A stretch of 5,917 bases of DNA from NCBI GenBank assembly GCA_028716125.1, contig JAQUQK010000124.1:1-5917 (forward strand). Reading direction: 5' to 3'. A model generated the notes under the pieces. That model worked only from the letters and a program-made list of their open reading frames with translations, made no database searches and had not been told where the DNA came from. Below, piece after piece: positions 1 through 4,414 of this stretch. Source of the DNA: Thermoplasmatota archaeon (GTDB lineage: Archaea > Thermoplasmatota > JAQUQK01). Every line of letters starts with the position of its first letter. Position 1 is the stretch's first letter. The position numbers were made by a program, and so were the translations under genes.

Positions 1-186
1 CCGCGCTTTGAAGTGCCAAAGAAGATATGGGCGCACATCAAGTCCGCAAAGCTCCAGGACCCCAAGCACGGCAGAATCGTAAACGTCGATGCGACCCTTG
101 CGCCACTCCTTGGAAAGAAGGTCGGAGCGCAAATCGACATGATGGCAATGACAAGCGCATATTCAAAGCTCATAGCGAAAAAGTAA
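1..186 (+). CDS. SWIB/MDM2 domain protein, C-terminal part (5' end outside window)
   Basis: The open frame enters from the left edge and ends at TAA 184-186, giving the last 61 residues. They match the second half of the SWIB/MDM2 fold: the KIWAHIKSAKLQDPKHGR stretch (residues 8-25), then IVNVDATLAPLLGKK, then a closing helix ending in SAYSKLIAKK. In the family the usual pattern is 'lWdYIkknkLqdpknkr.I..D..L..lfg'. SWIB domains occur in eukaryotic SWI/SNF (BAF60-type) subunits and in some bacterial proteins, including topoisomerase fusions in chlamydiae, and are generally taken as chromatin- or DNA-associated interaction modules. The start and any extra N-terminal domain cannot be seen. Since the domain is about 75-80 residues, the full protein could be little larger than one domain. 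Family call is fairly sure; its role in this organism is unknown. Confidence 0.82.
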   Translation, partial: PRFEVPKKIWAHIKSAKLQDPKHGRIVNVDATLAPLLGKKVGAQIDMMAMTSAYSKLIAKK

Positions 187-202
187 GTTGTTGCTTTTCC
201 GC

Positions 203-239
203 AATAATGGCGATTTTATCAAATTTTTCTTCCATTATT
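203..239 (+). terminator. Possible terminator/hairpin after the SWIB gene
   Basis: AATAATGG (203-210) and CCATTATT (232-239) form a perfect 8-bp inverted repeat around a T-rich loop, starting 17 bases after the SWIB stop. A T5 run follows at 251-255. Archaeal termination depends mainly on T-rich tracts, so the T-rich stretch 213-230 may matter more than the stem. No proof of function. Confidence 0.4.
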
Positions 240-262
240 AGGCGGTTGGGTTTTTCGAGACG

Positions 263-271
263 AAAAAAAAA
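263..271 (-). terminator. Possible U-tract terminator of the ATPase/TOPRIM operon
   Basis: Nine A residues on the plus strand give a T9 tract in the minus-strand transcript, about 90 bases beyond the TOPRIM stop at 359-361. Oligo-T tracts are the main archaeal intrinsic termination signal. A short perfect inverted repeat, TTTTTCG (251-257) and CGAAAAA (261-267) with a 3-base loop, overlaps it. The operon and the SWIB gene converge here, so the 187-358 region probably holds terminators for both strands. Confidence 0.45.
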
Positions 272-358
272 GCACCCGTAATTTTTGTCCCCGGTCCCCC
301 TGATGTTTATGTTTATCGTGCCGTGCTATCCCAAGTCCGAATTGGAGTCGGAATGAGG

Positions 359-898
359 TTATTGGGGGGTTTGGATACGATCCAATTTACCAATAAAATA
401 ACTAAACGATTTGTTTTTACTTTTCGCAGTCTCGACCGAAAAACACTTTGTAGTTTCAATCATAAAATCAATACGACTACTAAATTTTTTAGATATAAAT
501 TGATTAAAATTTTCTTTGGTAATTGTATCTGTAGCATCCAATGGAGCAATACCAAATTTTCTCAAATCCCTTTCACACAAACCTGCTAGATACCAACTTT
601 CTATTTCCTTTTTAACTACAATAATTTTGTCCGCGTCCATATTTCCTGCTTTCTGCAATGTCCCTTGTTTGGTTTTTGTTATACAACGATCGACGTCAAA
701 GTCTGTCATAAATAGATATTTTGCACCATAACCTTTAATTGAAGCAAGCCACCCCTCTAATTTTTCCTTTTTCATATTGGCATATTTTATAATTGATATT
801 GGATAATACTTCCCCTCAATTGCAGGCTGTATAATTTTATTGAAAAATCGTTCGTCGTCATCGCCTTCGACAAGGAGATACAATGGATTGTAATTCAT
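359..898 (-). CDS. Small TOPRIM-like protein, partner of the upstream ATPase (putative split OLD/PARIS-like nuclease subunit)
   Basis: This 179-residue protein begins with MNYNPLYLLVEGDDDERFF, a hydrophobic strand followed by the acidic VEG motif (E11) typical of TOPRIM domains. The DxD-like TDFDVD motif follows (D66, D68, D70), then a downstream acidic patch KKEIESW (E98, E100). These are the positions at which TOPRIM folds bind catalytic Mg2+. No recognisable DNA-binding domain is added, and the C-terminal 70 residues (KSKNKSFSYF near the end) are unassigned. I chose the ATG at 896-898, one base after the ATPase stop (TAA at 902-900), with a GGGTG stretch just upstream. A longer form from ATG 934 would add 12 residues overlapping the ATPase gene and lies before the conserved strand. 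The pairing with an ABC-like ATPase resembles PARIS AriB, RloB and AbiLii, but the protein is short and I cannot assign it to a named family. Likely an RNA or DNA nuclease effector; inferred. Confidence 0.75.
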   Translation of the reverse strand: MNYNPLYLLVEGDDDERFFNKIIQPAIEGKYYPISIIKYANMKKEKLEGWLASIKGYGAKYLFMTDFDVDRCITKTKQGTLQKAGNMDADKIIVVKKEIESWYLAGLCERDLRKFGIAPLDATDTITKENFNQFISKKFSSRIDFMIETTKCFSVETAKSKNKSFSYFIGKLDRIQTPQ

Positions 899-899
899 A

Positions 900-2165
900 T
901 TACGCACCCAGGAGATTTTGAATGTATAATTCATCTATTCCAATCTGATTTTTCAAGAACGCTTTTACACTCTCTTTATCTCCGGGTTTTTCTATTTTTG
1001 AGAACCCATCCTTATCGCGCGAAGTTAGCAATAGATTTTCCAAACCTGCATTTTTTACTATCTCGGGATTGTGGGTTGTTATCAATATTTGCTTGTTGTT
1101 CGACGCATCCTTCATCATAGCGATTATTTTCGATATCAGATATGGATGTATGTTTCGCTCTGGTTCTTCGATGATTGTTAGTGGCTTTATCTCAAAATAC
1201 AATGCAACAATCAATGCGAGTATGTTCACAGTTCCATCTGATATCAGCGAAGCAGGCAAATTGGTATCTTGATAATATGTTTCCTGCAAAGTGACGAGCA
1301 ATGATTTATCTACAAATCGATCAACATCGAAATCATCTATAAATGGCAAAATGTCCTTCAAAAGATTTACGAATTTTCTCTTTTTTTCTTTGTCTTTGAG
1401 GATGTTTTTCAAGATTATGGACAGGTTCTTTCCACTCTCTTCTAATTCGGATTTTCCTGTCATTCTAGAAGGCTGTTTCGACAGTTTTGGATCAAAATCA
1501 TATATGGAGATATTATCAAACAGATTTACAATACCAAAAAGATTCATTGGGATTATATGAGGCTTCTCGATCAGTGGAACTTTTGCATTCAATTTTTGTT
1601 CCTTAAAAAATCTAGATAGGAACTCATTCGTTTTTATTGATTTTATAGATTCGTTGGTCGAATTTAATTCAACACTAACTGTTTTCTTGTTGTGGGACAA
1701 TATTATCTCGCCTTCTCCTATGGTTTCCTTTTCCTCTACTTTTACTCTTTTCTGTTTGAGTTTGTAGAACTTACATTTCATTGTCAATTTATCTTTTACA
1801 AGATCGAAACCGTGTCCTCTCTTCTTGAAACCCATTTCAAAATCATATATGATCTCGTATGTTTTTATGCCGATTAAGCCCTTGTCATCAAAACAAATAC
1901 CTCTATAATCCGTATCAGAAGCAACGGTAAATGATAGGTTCTTTGACGCGCCGATTTTTATGTTTCTCAAATACTCGATTCCGCCCTGCATAGATATTGC
2001 ATTATCCAAACCATATTCGGAGATGTCTCTTATAAATTGAAAAATTTGAACAAAATTGGACTTACCGCCTGCATTAGCACCGATTAATACGTTGAATTTA
2101 TCGAGAGTCAATTCCAGTTGATTGAAGCTTTTGAAATTTGTTATCTGCATTCTCTTAATTCCCAT
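900..2165 (-). CDS. ABC/SMC-like AAA ATPase (AAA_15/AAA_21, RecF/OLD-type)
   Basis: The 421-residue protein has the full ABC-type ATPase set. The N-terminal ITNFKSF strand is followed by Walker A GANAGGKS (29-36). A long middle region of about 270 residues is lysine- and glutamate-rich and presumably holds the dimer or coiled-coil insertion. Then come an ABC signature-like LISDGTVNI (307-315), Walker B LTIIEEPE (329-336) with a D-loop ERNIHP, and the H-switch ITTHNPEIV (H365). This layout belongs to the OLD/RecF-like family that also supplies the ATPases of Gabija, PARIS and RloA/AbiLi-type defence systems. No TOPRIM domain is fused; that activity is supplied by the next gene, which starts 1 base after the stop, so the two are translationally coupled. 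The start ATG 2165 lies about 30 bases from a TATA box. GC is far lower than in the flanking genes and the orientation is opposite, both signs of acquisition. The ATPase call is firm; the anti-phage role is inferred. Confidence 0.88.
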   Translation of the reverse strand: MGIKRMQITNFKSFNQLELTLDKFNVLIGANAGGKSNFVQIFQFIRDISEYGLDNAISMQGGIEYLRNIKIGASKNLSFTVASDTDYRGICFDDKGLIGIKTYEIIYDFEMGFKKRGHGFDLVKDKLTMKCKFYKLKQKRVKVEEKETIGEGEIILSHNKKTVSVELNSTNESIKSIKTNEFLSRFFKEQKLNAKVPLIEKPHIIPMNLFGIVNLFDNISIYDFDPKLSKQPSRMTGKSELEESGKNLSIILKNILKDKEKKRKFVNLLKDILPFIDDFDVDRFVDKSLLVTLQETYYQDTNLPASLISDGTVNILALIVALYFEIKPLTIIEEPERNIHPYLISKIIAMMKDASNNKQILITTHNPEIVKNAGLENLLLTSRDKDGFSKIEKPGDKESVKAFLKNQIGIDELYIQNLLGA

Positions 2166-2192
2166 ACAAATCCCAATTAGTGATGAGATTAT

Positions 2193-2202
2193 CTTATATA
2201 AT
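2193..2202 (-). promoter_or_regulatory. TATA box for the ATPase/TOPRIM operon
   Basis: Read on the minus strand this is ATTATATAAG, centred about 32 bases before the ATPase ATG. With the usual archaeal spacing of about 26 bases from box to start site, the transcript would have only a few leader bases, which fits the lack of a clear ribosome binding site. The sequence is nearly symmetric (TTATATAA) and could also drive plus-strand transcription toward the phosphatase gene, which would then have a leader of about 65 bases. Confidence 0.6.
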
Positions 2203-2276
2203 AATATCTAGAAAAATGCAGTTCCAACCCAAAACCATCAAATCCCCATTTTAGATTGCTCAACTGCGAAACATCC

Positions 2277-2282
2277 GAGGTT
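2277..2282 (+). promoter_or_regulatory. Ribosome binding site of the phosphatase gene
   Basis: GAGGTT lies 6 bases before ATG 2289 and matches the GAGGT core of the archaeal Shine-Dalgarno sequence. It decides the start: an upstream in-frame TTG at 2256 would add 11 residues ahead of the conserved first beta strand and has no such site. Confidence 0.6.
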
Positions 2283-2288
2283 CCCAAA

Positions 2289-2750
2289 ATGAAACTCCTC
2301 TTCGTCTGCGCCGGAAATACCTGCAGAAGCCCGATGGCAGAGGCGCTTTTCAACAATCTTGTGCGCGAACGCGCGATTCCCGATAAATTTTCTGCCGAGT
2401 CTGCCGGGACGGATGCGCCGGAAGGCGAAAGGGCGAGCGAAAATGCCGCGCAAGTCCTAAAGGAAGACTACGGGATTGACATAAGCGCGCACCGGGCAAG
2501 GCAGGTAAGCGCCGAAATGGTGGAAAAGGCGGACGTCGTGCTTGCAATGACGAAGGCGCACAAGGAGAAGATTGTTTCATATTTTCCGCAGGCGAAGGGA
2601 AAGGTTTTCACGCTGAATGAATTTGCATTTGGCGTTTCGCGGGACATAAGCGATCCGTATGGCGCGGATTTGCCCGAGTATAGGAGATGCGCACGGGAAA
2701 TTCTGGCGGCAATTGAGAAAATAATCGAGAAAATTGGGGCGCGAAAGTGA
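2289..2750 (+). CDS. Low-molecular-weight protein phosphatase, YwlE-like (possible protein-arginine phosphatase)
   Basis: The protein has 153 residues, the normal size for the family. MKLLFVCAGNTCRSPMAEAL carries the P-loop C-X5-R at the extreme N-terminus, with nucleophile C7 and phosphate-binding R13. The general-acid motif DPY (D122-P-Y124) sits before the last helix. The middle also fits the family: AESAGTDA (36-43) and AHRARQVS (68-74). The reaction would be hydrolysis of a phosphorylated residue through a cysteinyl-phosphate intermediate, in the cytosol (no signal peptide or membrane segment). Residue 11 is Thr, as in Bacillus YwlE, where it selects phosphoarginine; tyrosine-specific members usually have Ile. 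C7, T11 and R13 even keep YwlE numbering. Related arsenate reductases use a similar P-loop with further catalytic cysteines. I see only C7, C12 and C134 here, so thiol-cascade arsenate reduction is less likely. GC-rich codon use matches the host genes. Confidence 0.9.
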   Translation: MKLLFVCAGNTCRSPMAEALFNNLVRERAIPDKFSAESAGTDAPEGERASENAAQVLKEDYGIDISAHRARQVSAEMVEKADVVLAMTKAHKEKIVSYFPQAKGKVFTLNEFAFGVSRDISDPYGADLPEYRRCAREILAAIEKIIEKIGARK

Positions 2751-2751
2751 A

Positions 2752-2773
2752 GAGAAACGCCATTTTATTTCTC
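2752..2773 (+). terminator. Weak candidate terminator after the phosphatase gene
   Basis: GAGAAA (2752-2757) and TTTCTC (2768-2773) are a 6-bp inverted repeat whose loop and 3' arm carry the T-rich ATTTTATTTCTC stretch, directly after the stop codon. It is placed correctly for transcription termination before the next promoter, but the stem is short. Confidence 0.3.
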
Positions 2774-2790
2774 AGGCCCCGTTGAAAACA

Positions 2791-2798
2791 TATATAAA
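2791..2798 (+). promoter_or_regulatory. TATA box for the membrane-protein operon
   Basis: TATATAAA is a near-perfect archaeal TATA box, preceded by the purine-rich GAAAACA that could serve as the TFB recognition element. Its centre is about 38 bases before ATG 2833. A start site near 2820 leaves a short leader that just includes the ribosome binding site. It is the clearest promoter in the window and a main argument for an archaeal host. Confidence 0.72.
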
Positions 2799-2821
2799 CA
2801 TCCTCGCCAATATTCAGTATT

Positions 2822-2826
2822 GAGGT
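2822..2826 (+). promoter_or_regulatory. Ribosome binding site of the DUF883-like gene
   Basis: GAGGT is placed 6 bases before ATG 2833. A nearer ATG at 2828-2830 is in another frame, only 1 base past this site, and gives no conserved protein, so 2833 is the start. Confidence 0.6.
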
Positions 2827-2832
2827 AATGAA

Positions 2833-3138
2833 ATGGCCGCTAAAGACATAAAAGAGGAAACCGCTGAGTTATTGGAGCAGATAAAAGACGATGCAAAAGA
2901 AGCCGTGAAGCGCGTCAAGGAAGATGCAAAGGACGTCATAAAGCGCGCAAGAGAAGATGCGCAGGAAGCCGTGAAAGTGGCAAAGGGCGAAGTCGCATCT
3001 GTAGAGAAAAAGGTAGTACATGCAATCGAAAAGGATCCCATGCGCTCGGTGCTCATCGTTGCTGGCGCGGGACTGCTTTTGGGACTTATAATCGGCGGGG
3101 CGATGGCGCACAAAAAGCACTGCTGCTGCAAGGAATAA
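2833..3138 (+). CDS. DUF883/ElaB/YqjD-like tail-anchored helical membrane protein
   Basis: The 101-residue protein has two parts. Residues 1-66 are highly charged, rich in Ala, Lys, Glu and Asp, and predicted all-helical, with four consecutive 11-residue units (10-20, 21-31, 32-42, 43-53). Residues 67-101 begin with EKDPMRSVLIVAGAGLLLG, a pattern very like the DUF883 C-terminus (DP..SV..A.G.GLLLG), and form one membrane helix at about 72-92. The tail HKKHCCCKE is short and positively charged. DUF883 proteins such as E. coli YqjD and ElaB are inner-membrane proteins anchored by this C-terminal helix; YqjD binds ribosomes in stationary phase. The following gene encodes a two-helix membrane protein like YqjE, repeating the bacterial yqjD-yqjE arrangement. 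Ribosome binding here is only inferred. The Cys triplet is not something I know from the bacterial members. Confidence 0.75.
   Translation: MAAKDIKEETAELLEQIKDDAKEAVKRVKEDAKDVIKRAREDAQEAVKVAKGEVASVEKKVVHAIEKDPMRSVLIVAGAGLLLGLIIGGAMAHKKHCCCKE
2860..2991 (+). repeat. Four tandem 33-bp coding units (11-residue hendecads)
   Basis: The protein units are TAELLEQIKDD, AKEAVKRVKED, AKDVIKRARED and AQEAVKVAKGE. Units two to four start with Ala and share a hydrophobic spacing typical of hendecad helices (three turns per 11 residues), which form right-handed coiled coils or lie flat on membranes. At the DNA level the last three units (2893-2991) are clearly similar, with GATGCAAA/GATGCGCA at the joints, suggesting internal duplication. 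Confidence 0.7.
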
Positions 3139-3149
3139 TTAATCCATAA

Positions 3150-3437
3150 ATGGAGAAAAAAAGTGGTGCAATGTCAGAGGAAAGCAAGTCGCCGATAATG
3201 ACGCTTTTAATCGGGATGATCAAGGAGATAATCGCATATAAAATCGCGATGCTGAAAAAGAAGGCGGTGCACATGTGCGTCGCAATGTCACTGACGTTTG
3301 CGGCGATGATTGCGATTATTTTCGGCCTTGGCGCATTTGTAAGTTGGCTGTTCCCAATATTGCCGGCAGGAATCGGCCACCTGATTGTCGGGTTCGTGTT
3401 CCTGATTGCGGCGCTAATAGCCGCGAAAACGGCATAA
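3150..3437 (+). CDS. Small two-helix membrane protein, YqjE/holin superfamily III-like
   Basis: The product has 95 residues if it starts at ATG 3150, or 88 from ATG 3171 (M8). Neither start has a strong ribosome binding site; GTGGTG lies only 2 bases before 3171. Residues 16-40 form an amphipathic helix (MTLLIGMIKEIIAYKIAML). Two membrane helices follow at about 43-67 and 72-92, split by a short turn with FPILPAG, and the tail is AAKTA. This layout is that of PF07332-type proteins (YqjE, DUF1469, 'holin-X'), which in bacteria sit directly after DUF883 genes. Here too the gene begins 11 bases after the DUF883-like stop with no promoter between, so both are probably one operon and may form a membrane complex. 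Sequence similarity to YqjE is by layout rather than by a clear motif, so the family call is tentative; membrane location is firm. Confidence 0.65.
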   Translation: MEKKSGAMSEESKSPIMTLLIGMIKEIIAYKIAMLKKKAVHMCVAMSLTFAAMIAIIFGLGAFVSWLFPILPAGIGHLIVGFVFLIAALIAAKTA

Positions 3438-3441
3438 TCCA

Positions 3442-3464
3442 TCTCTTTTTTCCTTCTGGTTTTG
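3442..3464 (+). terminator. T-rich terminator of the membrane-protein operon
   Basis: A pyrimidine-rich stretch with T6 (3446-3451) followed by CCTTCTGGTTTTG begins a few bases after the stop at 3437. T-rich tracts without a strong hairpin are the usual archaeal terminators. It also argues against the TTG at 3462 as the start of the next gene, because that codon lies inside this tract. Confidence 0.5.
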
Positions 3465-3486
3465 TTCAACATCATATTTCAATGGC

Positions 3487-3496
3487 CAATATATGC
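3487..3496 (+). promoter_or_regulatory. Possible TATA box of the metallo-hydrolase gene
   Basis: CAATATATGC is centred about 22 bases before GTG 3513. This would give a leaderless or nearly leaderless transcript starting at or next to that GTG, consistent with the absence of a ribosome binding site. An alternative AT-rich element, CATATTTC, lies at 3473-3480. Confidence 0.4.
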
Positions 3497-3512
3497 CGGC
3501 ATTGTTGAGCTA

Positions 3513-4337
3513 GTGGGCGAGGAAAATCACCAAGAACAGCCTTTTCCGGCAGAATATAGCAACGCGGTAGTGCCGATTCTTGGTTTTTTTGCGAATGCTT
3601 ATGTTATCAATGGAAAGAGATTAACGCTTGTGGACTCTGGAGCGCCAAGGGTTGCGCATCTGGCAAAGGCGGCGATCTCAAAATTGCTTGGGCGCGAAAT
3701 TTCAGCCGTGGATTCCATAACCGCGACACACTGGCACGTAGACCATGTGGGCGGGATTTCGGAAGCCATACGGCAGACTGGCGCCGATCTGCATCTTTCT
3801 GCGCGAATTGCATACCACCTTGAAAATGGGGGGCGCATAATCTACCCGAGGATATTTTGCAATGAAACAATCATGCCGGACCGCAGTGGCATAAAAAAGC
3901 CGAAATTCAGATTGCGTGATTTGCTGAAAATGGATTTCATTGGGCTTCCGCTTCAGAGACGGATATCGCCAAGGTTCAAGGCAAAACGATATTTCAAAGA
4001 CGGAGAGAATCTTCCTGGGCACCCGGAATGGAAAGTGATAGAAACCCCCGGCCACAGTCCCGATTCGGTTTGCTTTTGGCACGAAGAGACTGGCACGCTG
4101 ATTTCAGGCGACACGATAAACTGCGGAACACTGGGGCCGGTAACGTGCAGGTTCGTCTGGAACGAAGAAGAGTATGCAAAATCCATTGCCAAGCTGAAGA
4201 CCTTGAACGTCAGGCGCATCCTTCCGGGGCATGGCTGCATTCTCGAAGGCGACGATCTGATGTCGAAAATAGTTTGCAATTTCAATGTCAAAATCGCATC
4301 GCCTGCGCCGTCTCCTATGCCTTTGCCAGTTGAATGA
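3513..4337 (+). CDS. Metallo-beta-lactamase-fold hydrolase
   Basis: Taking GTG 3513 as start, the protein has 274 residues and carries all metal-binding motifs of the superfamily: THWHVDH (H73, H75, D77, H78), ETPGHS (H181), SGDT (D200) and LPGHG (H240). The first strands read VVPILGFFANAYVI then LTLVDSG, as in glyoxalase II-like hydrolases. The active site should hold two metal ions (usually Zn) and hydrolyse an ester, thioester, phosphodiester or similar bond; the substrate cannot be told. Between H78 and H181 lie about 100 residues, including a basic, aromatic segment (residues 127-165, with KKPKFRLRDLLK), longer than in minimal family members and probably a lid. The tail ends in a proline-rich ASPAPSPMPLPVE. 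The start is uncertain: TTG 3462 would add 17 residues but lies in a T-rich tract; no in-frame ATG exists upstream. The protein is cytosolic, with no signal peptide from the chosen start. Confidence 0.88.
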   Translation: MGEENHQEQPFPAEYSNAVVPILGFFANAYVINGKRLTLVDSGAPRVAHLAKAAISKLLGREISAVDSITATHWHVDHVGGISEAIRQTGADLHLSARIAYHLENGGRIIYPRIFCNETIMPDRSGIKKPKFRLRDLLKMDFIGLPLQRRISPRFKAKRYFKDGENLPGHPEWKVIETPGHSPDSVCFWHEETGTLISGDTINCGTLGPVTCRFVWNEEEYAKSIAKLKTLNVRRILPGHGCILEGDDLMSKIVCNFNVKIASPAPSPMPLPVE

Positions 4338-4360
4338 TTTTCAAACGCCTTAGCCACCAA

Positions 4361-4372
4361 AACTAATTAAAA
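4361..4372 (+). promoter_or_regulatory. Possible TATA box of the UPF0371 gene
   Basis: AACTAATTAAAA is an AT-rich element centred about 48 bases before GTG 4415. With archaeal spacing, transcription would start near 4390, leaving a leader of about 25 bases. AGGGG at 4403-4407, 7 bases before the GTG, is the likely ribosome binding site. Confidence 0.4.
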
Positions 4373-4414
4373 GGAATCTCAATTCATTTGTGTCTGGCTG
4401 GCAGGGGCGCTTCT

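Noticed and set aside
27..281. Plus-strand open frame of 84 codons at the left end
   Set aside because: It overlaps the SWIB frame in another phase and continues into the T-rich intergenic region; the product is low-complexity Arg/Lys-rich without homology I recognise.
359..934. Longer TOPRIM form starting at ATG 934
   Set aside because: The extra 12 residues overlap the ATPase coding end and precede the conserved first strand; ATG 898 directly after the ATPase stop is the more natural coupled start, though the longer form is not excluded.
2860..2991. Tandem 33-bp similarity as a CRISPR or non-coding repeat
   Set aside because: The units lie in frame inside a gene, have no spacers and diverge at codon level as protein repeats do.
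3086..3475. Minus-strand frame of 129 codons opposite the membrane pair
   Set aside because: It is hydrophobic only because it is antisense to membrane-segment codons; there is no promoter or ribosome binding site on that strand.
3275..3508. Plus-strand frame of 77 codons ending in MANICRHC
   Set aside because: Out of frame with the two-helix membrane protein; Arg/Cys-rich translation typical of a wrong phase.
3702..4360. Overlapping minus-strand open frames (126 and 135 codons)
   Set aside because: Both are antisense to the metallo-hydrolase, whose motifs are complete; the translations show no family features.
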